NCBI RefSeq assembly: GCF_900156895.1
Contig: NZ_FTPD01000067.1
Span: 447,570 to 511,569 of the forward strand
Direction: 5' to 3'
Source: Mesorhizobium prunaredense
GTDB lineage: Bacteria; Pseudomonadota; Alphaproteobacteria; Rhizobiales; Rhizobiaceae
Length of the DNA stretch: 64,000 bases
Shown here: positions 1 through 8,352 of the stretch, in pieces
Layout of the letters: every line of letters starts with the position of its first letter
How positions within the stretch are numbered: the stretch's first letter is position 1
Program-made: the position numbers and the translations under genes
Notes under the pieces: model-generated
Databases searched by the model: none
Told to the model about the DNA's origin: nothing
The model's input: only the letters and a program-made list of their open reading frames with translations

Positions 1-591
1 GACGCCGCCTTGCGCCGTGTTTACGGTCTGCGCGACTTCGAGGCGGCGCTCTCGGAAGAGCGAGCCGTGATGATGCGCGAAGTGCGCGATCAGCTGAGGC
101 CCGACGCCACGTCGCTCGGCCTGCAGATCGAGGATGTCCGCATACGCCGGACCGATTTGACGGCGGAAGTCTCGCAACAGACATATGACCGCATGAAGGC
201 TGAGCGTCTGGCCGAAGCCGAGCGGCTGCGGGCGCGCGGCAACGAGGCGGCGCAGCGCATCAGGGCGCGCGCCGACCGCGAAGTGGTGGAGATCGTAGCC
301 GAGGCACGGAGGGAGTCTGAAATCCTGCGCGGTGAAGGCGAAGCTCAACGCAGCGCCACCTTCGCGAACGCCTACCAGCGCGATCCAGCCTTCTTCGACT
401 TTTACCGGTCGATGAATGCCTACGGCACGGCGCTGGACAATACCGGGACGACGATGGTGCTGTCGCCGAATTCGGAATTCTTCCGTTTCTTCCGCAATCC
501 CGCCGGCGCGGCAGCGCCGGCTGCACCAGCAGCGCCTGGTGCAGCAGCAGCACCCGGTGCACCGGCAGCGCAGCCAGGCACCGGCCAGTAA
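1..591 (+). CDS. hflC: HflC, C-terminal part of the FtsH protease modulator (partial, 5' end outside window)
   Basis: HflC pairs with HflK in an inner-membrane complex, facing the periplasm, that restrains the FtsH protease. The frame is open from base 1, giving 196 visible residues. They match the end of the SPFH/band 7 domain and the long charged helix (Glu/Arg/Ala-rich, about residues 60-120) that follows it, with the family's typical YQRDP and FFRFF stretches. The last 30 residues are an Ala/Pro/Gly-rich tail. The DUF2065 gene starts 6 bases after the stop and degP follows, the usual rhizobial hfl order. The missing N-terminus should carry the membrane anchor. Confidence 0.93.
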   Translation, partial: DAALRRVYGLRDFEAALSEERAVMMREVRDQLRPDATSLGLQIEDVRIRRTDLTAEVSQQTYDRMKAERLAEAERLRARGNEAAQRIRARADREVVEIVAEARRESEILRGEGEAQRSATFANAYQRDPAFFDFYRSMNAYGTALDNTGTTMVLSPNSEFFRFFRNPAGAAAPAAPAAPGAAAAPGAPAAQPGTGQ

Positions 592-597
592 CGGCCG

Positions 598-888
598 GTG
601 CAGGACTTTCTGGCCGCAATAGGCCTGGTTCTCGCGCATGACCCCGAAAATCGGAATCGATTTTCGGAAAGGATCATGCGCCAAATTAAAGTGCTACAGC
701 GTCCTTTGCGCGTCCAAAAGGACGCGCGGCGCTGTAGTGTCGAGGGCCTGGTCTATGGCGGCTTTCCCGGCCTCGCCAAAAAACTTGCCGGCGAGGTTCT
801 GTCGATGCCGGAGAAGACGCTGCGGATCGCCGGGCTGATTGCAATCGCCGTAGGTGTCGGCCTGGTCTGGCTGGTGCGTGGTGGATGA
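598..888 (+). CDS. DUF2065 small membrane protein with an in-frame palindromic-element insertion
   Basis: DUF2065 proteins are membrane peptides of about 60 residues with two helices, usually next to hflKC; their function is unknown. This one has 96 residues. Residues 1-12 (MQDFLAAIGLVL) and 49-96 (EGLVYGGFPG onward to WLVRGG) read as a normal DUF2065 protein. Residues 13-48 are hydrophilic and Arg-rich and are encoded by the palindromic repeat at 634-738. The insert keeps the frame and has no stop codon, so the protein may still be made with a loop between its two helices. Start is GTG 598, 6 bases after hflC. Whether the product folds is unknown. Confidence 0.8.
   Translation: MQDFLAAIGLVLAHDPENRNRFSERIMRQIKVLQRPLRVQKDARRCSVEGLVYGGFPGLAKKLAGEVLSMPEKTLRIAGLIAIAVGVGLVWLVRGG
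634..738. repeat. Palindromic repeat element inside the DUF2065 gene (copy 1)
   Basis: Two adjacent stem-loops: one from GCGCATGACCCCGAAAATCG to a matching GATCATGCGC, and one from CTACAGCGTCCTTTGCGCG to GCGGCGCTGTAG. The same two hairpins, in the opposite orientation, form the core of the elements at 6061-6275 and 20338-20580, which lie between genes. Here the element is inside a coding frame. Confidence 0.85.
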
Positions 889-905
889 CGATGATTTCGG
901 GATAA

Positions 906-923
906 CGGAGGATTTATCCTCCG
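906..923. other. Short perfect hairpin before degP
   Basis: CGGAGGAT-TT-ATCCTCCG is a perfect 8-base stem with a 2-base loop, 18 bases after the DUF2065 stop. No T-run follows, so it is not a clear intrinsic terminator. It may attenuate or process the hfl-degP transcript. Confidence 0.4.
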
Positions 924-1026
924 CCGATAGCCATAGCCGCAAACGTGCCGTATTTCTTGCCAACATGGCTCGACGCAGCGTTTTCGGCGAGCGCTTTTCT
1001 TCTCAGAGACACCGGGAGACTTCTCG

Positions 1027-2541
1027 ATGACATCCAACAGCTTTTTGCGCGCGGCGAGGCGGACGTTGACCGCGGGTGCTGCAGCACTTCTTATCGGCGC
1101 CGCTACCGTCCCGTCGCTGGTGACGCCCGCGGCCGCCGACGACGGTCCGGCTTCGGTCGCCGATCTCGCGCAGGGCCTGCTCGGCGCCGTGGTCAATATA
1201 TCGACCTCGCAGAGGGTGAAGGGCACGGAAGGCCCGGGCGCGGTGCCGATGCCGCAGCTTCCAGAGGGCTCGCCCTTCCAGGACTTCTTCGACGATTTCT
1301 TCAAGAACCGTCCCGGCGAACAGGGCAACCCCTCGCAAAAGGTGCAGTCGCTGGGCTCAGGCTTCGTGGTCGACGCCGAGCAAGGCATTGTGGTGACGAA
1401 TAACCACGTGATCGCCGATGCCGACGACATCGAGGTGAATTTCTCCGACGGCGTGACGCTGAAGGCGACGCTGGTCGGTACCGACACCAAGACCGACGTG
1501 GCGGTGCTGAAGGTCGATCCGAAAGGGCACAAGCTGACGGCGGTGAAATTCGGCGATTCCAGCAAGATGCGCGTCGGTGACTGGGTGATGGCGATCGGCA
1601 ATCCGTTCGGCCTCGGCGGCACCGTGACGGTCGGCATCGTCTCGGCCCGCAACCGCGACATCAATTCCGGCCCGTATGACGATTTCATCCAGACCGATGC
1701 CGCGATCAACCGCGGCAATTCCGGCGGGCCGCTGTTCAACAGCGCCGGCGAGGTGATCGGCATCAACACGGCGATCATCTCGCCGTCCGGCGGCTCGATC
1801 GGCATCGGTTTTTCCATTCCCTCGCAGCTGGCGTTGGGCGTCGTCGACCAGCTCCGCCAGTTCGGCGAGACGCGGCGCGGCTGGCTCGGTGTGCGCATCC
1901 AGCCGGTGACCGACGACATTGCCGAGAGCCTCGGCATGGCGACCGCCAAGGGCGCGCTGGTCGCCGGCGTCATCAAGGGCGGGCCTGTCGACAACGGCAC
2001 CATCCTGGCGGGCGACGTCATCATCAAGTTCGACGGCAGGGACGTCAATGAAATGCGCGACCTGCCGCGCGTCGTCGCCGAGAGCACGGTCGGCAAGGCT
2101 GTCGACGTGGTCATCGTGCGCAAGGGCGTCGAGCAGACCGTGAAGGTGACGCTTGGCCGGCTCGAAGATGGCGAAAAGCTTGCCAGCGGCGAGAACGGCA
2201 ATACCGACAAGGACACTGGCGACGAGGCGCCTGCCGTCTCGACGGCTTCCGTGCTCGGCATGACCGTTGGCGAGCTCAACGACGAGACGCGGACGAAATT
2301 CGGCATCGCCGCCGAAGTCTCCGGCGTCGTCATCACCGACGTCGCCAAGGATTCGGCCGCTGCCGAACGCGGCATCCAGGCCGGCGAGGTGATTACCGAG
2401 ATCGCGCAGGAATCGGTCGCCACGCCCAAGGATGTCATGGACCGGATTGCTGCGCTGAAGGAGCAGGGACGTAAGAATGCGCTGCTGATGCTGGCGTCGA
2501 AGAGCGGCGAATTGCGGTTTGTGACGATCCGGATGGACTGA
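1027..2541 (+). CDS. degP: Periplasmic serine endoprotease of the DegP/Do (HtrA) family
   Basis: HtrA proteases degrade or refold damaged envelope proteins. The 504 residues show a signal peptide (about 1-37, ending near AAADD), a trypsin-like domain and two PDZ domains (about 285-375 and 405-500). The catalytic triad is visible: His127 in TNNHVIADAD, Asp157 in KTDVAVLKV and Ser232 in GNSGGPLFN. A Phe-rich flexible loop (about 85-95) is typical of Do. ATG 1027 follows a GGGAGA ribosome site. It sits downstream of hflC and the DUF2065 gene, a common alphaproteobacterial order that groups envelope protein quality control. The symbol degP rather than degQ is by family only. Confidence 0.95.
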   Translation: MTSNSFLRAARRTLTAGAAALLIGAATVPSLVTPAAADDGPASVADLAQGLLGAVVNISTSQRVKGTEGPGAVPMPQLPEGSPFQDFFDDFFKNRPGEQGNPSQKVQSLGSGFVVDAEQGIVVTNNHVIADADDIEVNFSDGVTLKATLVGTDTKTDVAVLKVDPKGHKLTAVKFGDSSKMRVGDWVMAIGNPFGLGGTVTVGIVSARNRDINSGPYDDFIQTDAAINRGNSGGPLFNSAGEVIGINTAIISPSGGSIGIGFSIPSQLALGVVDQLRQFGETRRGWLGVRIQPVTDDIAESLGMATAKGALVAGVIKGGPVDNGTILAGDVIIKFDGRDVNEMRDLPRVVAESTVGKAVDVVIVRKGVEQTVKVTLGRLEDGEKLASGENGNTDKDTGDEAPAVSTASVLGMTVGELNDETRTKFGIAAEVSGVVITDVAKDSAAAERGIQAGEVITEIAQESVATPKDVMDRIAALKEQGRKNALLMLASKSGELRFVTIRMD

Positions 2542-2746
2542 GCCGGAGGCACGTGCTGATGGTGTGTCGCTGAACCAGTGGATCGCGTCGGCCGCGGCGC
2601 AAAAGGTTGGAGCGATGGAGACAGCGGCCGATTTCCTGCGTCGACGGGCTGGTGATGCATCGGGCGATGATTTCGCGAAAGTGCTCGATCGGGTCGGCGC
2701 CAAACCGCCGCAACCCGGCGACGAGCTGCCGTTTAACAAGCACTGA
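2540..2746 (+). pseudogene. N-terminally truncated HicB-like / ribbon-helix-helix antitoxin remnant
   Basis: The frame reads GVSLNQWIASAAAQKVGA, a stretch typical of small HicB-like ribbon-helix-helix proteins, followed by the usual acidic Pro-rich tail. The N-terminal beta strand and start codon are absent: the homologous reading begins only just before the degP stop at 2541, in another frame. The first usable start is GTG 2564, giving 60 residues and half a DNA-binding fold. The 5' part was probably lost by a deletion that brought the gene against degP. No toxin gene is next to it. Confidence 0.6.
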
Positions 2747-3310
2747 TCAGGGCCGGTTTTTTTGCCAATCCGTGGCTGTCAGCCTGTAGAACACGTGCCG
2801 CTTGAGCATGGCGTGGCTGTCCGGAATGCCGGGGTGGTCGAAATCGCTGGCCGGGTCGGGGGTCATGCCCAGGCGTTCCATGACGGCGGTGGACCGGCTA
2901 TTGTCCTTCACGGCGAAGGATACGATTTCGTCGAGGCCAAGCGTTTCGAAGCCATAGGCGAGCCAGGCTTCGGCCGCCTCGGTGACATAGCCATGGCCCC
3001 AGAATTCGGGCGCCAGACGCCAGCCGATCTCGACGGTGCCGGCCGGCAGGAACGGCAAATGATCGGTGTCGAGGAGACCGACAAAGCCGATGCATTGGCG
3101 CGTTTCAATTATCTCGGCGGCAGCGAAACCGTAGCCATCCTCGGCAATCCAGGCGCGGAACTCGTCCATCTTGGCGTCGGCCTGCGCGCGGTCGCGGCGA
3201 AACGGAAAGAATTCCATGACGCGCTCGTCGGAGTTGATGCGGTAGAAGAGCTCGCGGTCGCGATCCTCCCAGTTGCGCAGGATCAGGCGTTCGGTGCGGA
3301 TCGGCGTCAC
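2747..3310 (-). CDS. GNAT-family N-acetyltransferase (RimJ/RimL type)
   Basis: A 187-residue cytoplasmic acetyl-CoA-dependent acetyltransferase of the RimJ/RimL branch, starting MTPIRTERLILRNW, the standard N-terminal strand of these enzymes. The region EIGWRLAPEFWGHGYVTEAA (about residues 92-111) is the acetyl-CoA pyrophosphate-binding motif. RSTAVMERLGM further on is the usual final helix. It starts at a GTG overlapping the serB stop (GTGA), so the two are probably translationally coupled. Substrate cannot be told from sequence. A terminal amine, on protein or small molecule, is usual for the family. Confidence 0.88.
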   Translation of the reverse strand: MTPIRTERLILRNWEDRDRELFYRINSDERVMEFFPFRRDRAQADAKMDEFRAWIAEDGYGFAAAEIIETRQCIGFVGLLDTDHLPFLPAGTVEIGWRLAPEFWGHGYVTEAAEAWLAYGFETLGLDEIVSFAVKDNSRSTAVMERLGMTPDPASDFDHPGIPDSHAMLKRHVFYRLTATDWQKNRP

Positions 3311-4194
3311 TCCACAAACTCCTCCCGCCGGTAGCCCTGCAGATAGAGAAGCGCGGTCAGGTCGCCATGGTCGATGCGGAATTTTGCCTCCACCGCCACG
3401 ACCTGCTTGGCATGAAGCGCCACACCGGTGCCGGCAAGGCGGATCATGTCGAGGTCGTTGGCGCCATCGCCGACAGCAATGGCGTCGGCGGTCGTCAGCC
3501 CGAGGCGCGCCGAAACCTCAAGCAGCGCATCGGCCTTGGCGGCACGCCCCAGGATCGGCTCGGCGACCAGCCCGGTAAAGCGGCCATCCTGCTCGATCAG
3601 GCGGTTGGCGCGGTTCTCCTGAAAGCCGAGCATGGCGGCGATGCGTGAGGTGAAGACGTTGAAGCCACCCGACACGAGTGCAGTCCACGCGCCGTTGGCC
3701 CGCATGGTCTGGACAAGCGCGCGGCCGCCGGAAGCGAGCGTCAGGCGATTGGCGATGATGCGGTCGACCACGGCAGTGTCGAGACCTTTCAGCAGCGCCA
3801 CCCGCTCGCGCAAGGCCGGCTCGAAAGCGATCTCGCCATTCATCGACCGCGCCGTGATGGCGGCGACGTAATCCTTGACGCCGATCTCGTCGGCGAGCTC
3901 ATCTATGCACTCCTGGTCGATAACGGTCGAATCCATATCGGCGATAAGGATTTTCTTCCGCCGTCCCTCGGGCCGCTGAACGATCACGTCAACCGGTTCG
4001 GGTGCAAGCACGGCGCGCAGGCTGGCGGTCGTTTCAGCGGCTTCGGCCGTCTCGGGCAGAGCGAATTCGCAGGCGATGCCTTCGGCCAGCCAGCGAACAG
4101 TGCTTGCGCCGACCGACCGTGACGCCATATTCGCAAGCGCCGGCGACAATGCGCGGCCGGCGGGATGGGATACAAGCGTGGCGATCAGCGGCAT
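3307..4194 (-). CDS. serB: Phosphoserine phosphatase
   Basis: SerB hydrolyses phosphoserine to serine, the last step of serine synthesis. It belongs to the HAD superfamily. The 295 residues contain HAD motif I (DMDSTVIDQECIDEL; the first Asp is the nucleophile), the Ser motif in ALVSGGFNVF, and the Mg-binding GDGANDLDMI. An N-terminal regulatory-type region of about 75 residues precedes the catalytic domain. The start at 4194 (MPLIATLV) fits the family; a longer frame reaching 4326 would run into the divergent miaA gene. The stop overlaps the GNAT start. Confidence 0.95.
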   Translation of the reverse strand: MPLIATLVSHPAGRALSPALANMASRSVGASTVRWLAEGIACEFALPETAEAAETTASLRAVLAPEPVDVIVQRPEGRRKKILIADMDSTVIDQECIDELADEIGVKDYVAAITARSMNGEIAFEPALRERVALLKGLDTAVVDRIIANRLTLASGGRALVQTMRANGAWTALVSGGFNVFTSRIAAMLGFQENRANRLIEQDGRFTGLVAEPILGRAAKADALLEVSARLGLTTADAIAVGDGANDLDMIRLAGTGVALHAKQVVAVEAKFRIDHGDLTALLYLQGYRREEFVE

Positions 4195-5107
4195 CGAAAA
4201 TTCCGGCGGGCAGGCGGGCGAGGGCCGCGTTAAGAACGCGATCCTGATAGCCGGGCCGACCGCCAGCGGCAAGTCCACCCTTGCGCTCGACCTCGCCGAG
4301 CGCAACGGCGGCGTCATCGTCAACACCGATTCTATGCAAGTCTATTCGGTGCTCGACGTGCTGACGGCGCGGCCGACTGCTGCCGAACTCGCTCGCGTCC
4401 CGCATTTCCTCTACGGACATGTCCATCCCTCCACCGCCTATTCCACCGGCGCCTGGCTGCGCGACGTGATGAAGCTCATCGACGACGGTACGTTCGTCGA
4501 ACGGCCGGTGATTTTCGTCGGCGGTACCGGGCTTTATTTCCGGGCGCTTGCGGAAGGCATTTCGGAAATGCCCGGCATTCCGCAGTCGATCCGTGATCGC
4601 TGGCGCTACGAACTCCAGGAGCAGGGCGCAGCCAAGCTGCACCGCATCCTGCTGCGCGAGGATTCTGCAGCCGGCATGATGCTGAAGCCGACCGACGGCC
4701 AGCGCATCGTGCGGGCGCTGGAGGTGCTCGACGCATCGGGCCGTTCCATCCTGGAATGGCAGGCGGCGCGCGGCCGTCCACTGATCGACAGGGCCAGCAC
4801 GCGCTTCCTTGTGATCGAGCCGGACCGAGCGGAGCTGGTGGAGCGGATCGAGGCGCGGTTCGACCGCATGATGGAGAAGGGCGCTCTCGACGAGGTCAGG
4901 CAGATCACCGATCTTGGCCTCGATCCGGACTTGCCGGCGATGAAAGCGATCGGCGTTCGCGAGCTCCAGGCCGCAATGGCCGGCGAGCTGAGTTTTCCCG
5001 AAGCGATCGAGCGCGCGAAGATCGCGACGCGACAGTATGCCAAGCGCCAGGCGACCTGGTTCAGGCATCAGTTGGGTCCGGAATGGCTGAGATTTGCGCC
5101 CTGGTGA
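4178..5107 (+). CDS. miaA: tRNA dimethylallyltransferase
   Basis: MiaA adds a dimethylallyl group to A37 of tRNAs that read codons starting with U. Visible are the P-loop GPTASGKST, the catalytic TDSMQVY, and VGGTGLYFRAL. The C-terminal QYAKRQATWFRHQ is the family's tRNA-contacting end. No ATG lies at the expected place. GTG 4178 gives 309 residues, close to the usual 300, and overlaps the divergent serB start by 17 bases. An ATG at 4076 in the same frame would lie well inside serB and is unlikely. The exact start is the only doubtful part. Confidence 0.93.
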   Translation: MAISGIENSGGQAGEGRVKNAILIAGPTASGKSTLALDLAERNGGVIVNTDSMQVYSVLDVLTARPTAAELARVPHFLYGHVHPSTAYSTGAWLRDVMKLIDDGTFVERPVIFVGGTGLYFRALAEGISEMPGIPQSIRDRWRYELQEQGAAKLHRILLREDSAAGMMLKPTDGQRIVRALEVLDASGRSILEWQAARGRPLIDRASTRFLVIEPDRAELVERIEARFDRMMEKGALDEVRQITDLGLDPDLPAMKAIGVRELQAAMAGELSFPEAIERAKIATRQYAKRQATWFRHQLGPEWLRFAPW

Positions 5108-5256
5108 TCGTGTGGAATCCACGATCCTGGATACCCTTTCCAGTGCAACCTGAAAAGTTGACTTTAAAGGAAGACTTCCCGTTGAAGTTGTCCTAATTAA
5201 CTCTCCGTAAGGCCGTCGATGCCATAACGTCTTTGGGGTTTTGCAACGGGGAGCAG

Positions 5257-6048
5257 ATGCGTTTTCACAAGGCGGAATCAGCCTTTTTCGTCTTCATCTT
5301 CGTGATCCTGGCCGCCGGCCTGGTGACGCTTCACGCCTATGGGCTTCTGCAGGCGCTCGCGGCGGAGATCAATACGCCTGCCGGGATTGAGAAGACCATT
5401 TATCTCAACAAGCTGTTGTTTGGGACCGGCGTTCTTTTGGCGACTGCCCTGTTCTTCGGCATTTTCTTCATCTACCCGCTGATCCGCAAGCAGGCGACGG
5501 AAGAAGGCAAGCTACGCGCCATGACGGTTTCGCTCAGCGCCCGTTCGGAAACGCTGGAGCATGCGGCGCTGACCGACGGCCTGACCGGCATGCAGAACCG
5601 GCGCTATTTCGACGATGCACTGAAGGAATATCTCGAGGAATTTCGTCGCATCGACAAGCCGGTCGGGCTGATGATCCTTGATCTCGACCATTTCAAGCAG
5701 GTCAACGATACCCACGGTCATGACGTCGGCGACGAGGTGTTGCGGGCGGTCGCCAATTGTCTCAAGGACATGACGCGTTATCACGACGTGGTGGCGCGGC
5801 TGGGTGGCGAAGAGTTCGCGGTGGTCACGCCCAACATGGATGGCGAACTTCTGTCCAAATTCGCCGAGCGCATCCGCAAGGCGATCGCCAGCATGTCGAT
5901 ACTATCGGGCAATGTCCGGCTGAAGATCACCACCAGCGTCGGTCTTGCCGTCTGGGATCGCAAGGAAACCGCCGAAGAGTTCTATCGCCGCGCCGATCGC
6001 CAACTCTACGAGGCCAAGAGGCAAGGCCGCAACCGCGTCTGCGCCTGA
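5257..6048 (+). CDS. Membrane-anchored diguanylate cyclase (GGDEF domain)
   Basis: It makes cyclic di-GMP from two GTP. Its 263 residues comprise two membrane helices (about 8-28 and 48-72) with a short periplasmic loop between them, a linker, and a GGDEF domain from about residue 100. The signature is intact as GGEEF in ARLGGEEFAVV, and LDHFKQVNDTHGHDVGD provides the metal and guanine contacts. I see no RxxD inhibitory site clearly. ATG 5257 follows ACGGGGAG; a TTG at 5233 in frame is less likely. It is a single gene, not clearly in an operon. Confidence 0.9.
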   Translation: MRFHKAESAFFVFIFVILAAGLVTLHAYGLLQALAAEINTPAGIEKTIYLNKLLFGTGVLLATALFFGIFFIYPLIRKQATEEGKLRAMTVSLSARSETLEHAALTDGLTGMQNRRYFDDALKEYLEEFRRIDKPVGLMILDLDHFKQVNDTHGHDVGDEVLRAVANCLKDMTRYHDVVARLGGEEFAVVTPNMDGELLSKFAERIRKAIASMSILSGNVRLKITTSVGLAVWDRKETAEEFYRRADRQLYEAKRQGRNRVCA

Positions 6049-6060
6049 AATCCCGTCATT

Positions 6061-6275
6061 AAATTCGTGATGCTGGCCGTCTGGTGCCGTTTTCTGCGCT
6101 ACTACAGCGCCGCGCGTCCTTTTGGACGCGCAAAGGACGCTATAGCATTTTGATTGTGCATGATCCTTTCCGAAAATCGATCTCGATTTTCGGGGTCATG
6201 CGCGTGCTCACGGACTAAATGTCCGCTCCGCTCCGGTTCTCGAAAACGACGCCATCCGACTCAGCCTGACGAATT
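6061..6275. repeat. Composite palindromic repeat element (copy 2)
   Basis: Imperfect inverted ends (AAATTCGTGATGC on the left, GCCTGACGAATTT on the right) enclose the two-hairpin core also found at 634-738 and 20338-20580: CTACAGCGCCGCGCG... and ATGATCCTTTCCGAAAATCG.... It fills the space between the diguanylate cyclase and the herA-like gene. Confidence 0.8.
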
Positions 6276-6359
6276 TCCTGACGGGATTTACCCTGGGCTT
6301 GACAGGCTGACAGGTCTGCAACGGAAGCTCGATGGGCTCGGCGGCTTGAAGCCGCCCGA

Positions 6360-8207
6360 TCAATCGTTCTGCGGGCGCAGGCCGAAGGTTGTCGGCCTGA
6401 GGCCATAGCGCATGTCGAAATCGTCGTCGGGTTGGACGCGCGGGGCGGGCGGCTTGCGATAGTCGGGATCGCCGGCCTGCCGGCTCGAATCGACGACTTC
6501 GGCGAAGGCCATCGCCTGCTGCGGTTTTGGCACGTTGCGAAGCCTTTCGACGATCGCCACCAGATCGACATCATTGCCAACCTTGGACGGCAAGGCTTCC
6601 TCGCGCTTGGCCGTGCCCGGGATCAGGCCCTCGGACAGTTTTTCGAATTTCATTCGCATGGTCGTCGCCACGCCTTCACCAAAGGCGATGGCTTCGCGCT
6701 GGCCCATCGAAGACAGGAATGCCAGTGTCGAGGCCGAGGAATCGGCGATCGCCGAGCGGATGATCGCCTGGTCCTGCTCGTTGGCGAGCCGCATCGCAAA
6801 AAAGGTCGAGCACTGCGACAGGATGGTGGGGTCGAGTTCGCCCGGGCGCTGGGTGACGATGCCGAGATAACAACCATATTTGCGGCCTTCCTTGGCGATG
6901 CGCGACAGCGCGTGCCGGGTCGGCGCGAAACCAAGGCGCGGATCGGCCGGCATGTAGCGGTGCGCTTCCTCGCACAGCAAAAGCAGCCGCAGCCGGCCTT
7001 CGCTCCACAGCGCCAGGTCGAAGGCCAGACGCGCCAGCACCGAGCAGACGGAATTGACCACTTCCGAAGGCATGCCTGCCATCTCGAAGCAGGTCACCGG
7101 GCGCCCGTGATGCGGCACGCGGAAAATGTTGCCGATCGTCTCGTGGATGGTGTCCTCGATCAGCCGCGAGTTGAACATGAAGCGGTAGCGCGGATCCGAG
7201 GCTGCCGATTCGATGCGCGTCTTCAGCGATTTGAGGGTGGGGCGGTCGTTCTTGCTTTCCAGAAGTCCCATGCGCTCGTCGATCTGCTTGATGAGATCGA
7301 CAATGCGATAGGGCACTGGCGTGTCCGCGGTCAGCGCATCGCTGCCGCGCCTGAGATAAGTGCCCGAATTCGGGTTGCGATAAAGGTTTTTGGCCGCGGG
7401 AATGAGATCGCGCAAGGCGTCCACCTCTTCCGGCACGATCTCTCGACCGCGAAACAGCACTTCAGCAAACTCCTCGAGCTTGAACATCCAGAAGGGCAGG
7501 TCCAAGGTGGTCGAATCGACCCTGACGCAGTGCTCTGGCAACGATGCGGCGAACTCGTTGTGCGGATCGAGGATGAGAACGCGCAGGTCGGGTCGAGCGG
7601 CGATCGACTTGCGCAAAAGCAGCGAGACGGCGGTGGATTTGCCGACGCCGGTGGTGCCGACAATAGCGAAATGGCGCGCCAGCGTGTCGTCGATAGCGAT
7701 GTGGGCGTCGATCGCCTCATCCTGTGACAGCGTGCCGATGGTGATCGAGTGACGCCCGGCAAGGTCATAGACCGCCTGCAGGTCGCGACTGCGGATGCGG
7801 TGGGCGATGGCGCCGATATGCGGATAGGTGGTGATACCGCGGTCGAAAATCGGTTTGGCGCCGGGCTCGGCGCCGTCGCGCACCTCGCCGATGAGCTCGA
7901 TACTGACCTCGATCGGGTTCTGGCCCTCATCGTGCCAGGCGCGATCCGACTTGCCGACCGCGTAGACCAGCCCGACGGTTCGCGTGTTGCCAAGGTTGAT
8001 GGAGATCATCTTGCCGACGCTCCAATGGCCGGTGACCGTGCCTACGATGTCGGCGGCATGGGCGCTGATGGTGGCGCGCGCGCCGTCGCACTGGACGACA
8101 TTGCCCAGAACGCGCTTGTCGCTCTGCTCCGCCTTGCGGCGCTCCTGCAATGTCGGCTCTCCAACGGAGACTTCGCGGTCGACGAACATGGACAGGCTGT
8201 TCCCCAT
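6360..8207 (-). CDS. HerA-like hexameric ATPase (DUF87 family)
   Basis: A 615-residue P-loop ATPase of the HerA/FtsK clade, which uses ATP to move along or process DNA, often with a NurA-type nuclease. An N-terminal HAS-barrel-like region (about 1-150) is followed by Walker A GTTGVGKST (about 188-196), LILDPHNE, Walker B LLLLCEEAHRY (about 418-428) and a sensor stretch GIVTQRPGELD. No nurA is adjacent; upstream is a repeat and downstream, divergently, nothing close. Bacterial homologues also occur as stand-alone genes in rhizobia. The precise role is not known. Confidence 0.85.
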   Translation of the reverse strand: MGNSLSMFVDREVSVGEPTLQERRKAEQSDKRVLGNVVQCDGARATISAHAADIVGTVTGHWSVGKMISINLGNTRTVGLVYAVGKSDRAWHDEGQNPIEVSIELIGEVRDGAEPGAKPIFDRGITTYPHIGAIAHRIRSRDLQAVYDLAGRHSITIGTLSQDEAIDAHIAIDDTLARHFAIVGTTGVGKSTAVSLLLRKSIAARPDLRVLILDPHNEFAASLPEHCVRVDSTTLDLPFWMFKLEEFAEVLFRGREIVPEEVDALRDLIPAAKNLYRNPNSGTYLRRGSDALTADTPVPYRIVDLIKQIDERMGLLESKNDRPTLKSLKTRIESAASDPRYRFMFNSRLIEDTIHETIGNIFRVPHHGRPVTCFEMAGMPSEVVNSVCSVLARLAFDLALWSEGRLRLLLLCEEAHRYMPADPRLGFAPTRHALSRIAKEGRKYGCYLGIVTQRPGELDPTILSQCSTFFAMRLANEQDQAIIRSAIADSSASTLAFLSSMGQREAIAFGEGVATTMRMKFEKLSEGLIPGTAKREEALPSKVGNDVDLVAIVERLRNVPKPQQAMAFAEVVDSSRQAGDPDYRKPPAPRVQPDDDFDMRYGLRPTTFGLRPQND

Positions 8208-8352
8208 TTCCCTTTTCCATTTTCCCCAGAGCGATCGACCTTACGCCGACGGGGTTAAGGTGGGGTGAGGTCGGATGGTGTAGGGACCATTAAGCCGGTC
8301 GCGAAAATTGAACCGATCGGCATCAGCCAATCCCGGCGACAGCCTCGAATTT

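Noticed and set aside
753..2660. A 635-residue minus-strand frame opposite degP
   Set aside because: It mirrors the high-GC third positions of degP; degP has signal peptide, catalytic triad and PDZ domains. The antisense frame has no family pattern.
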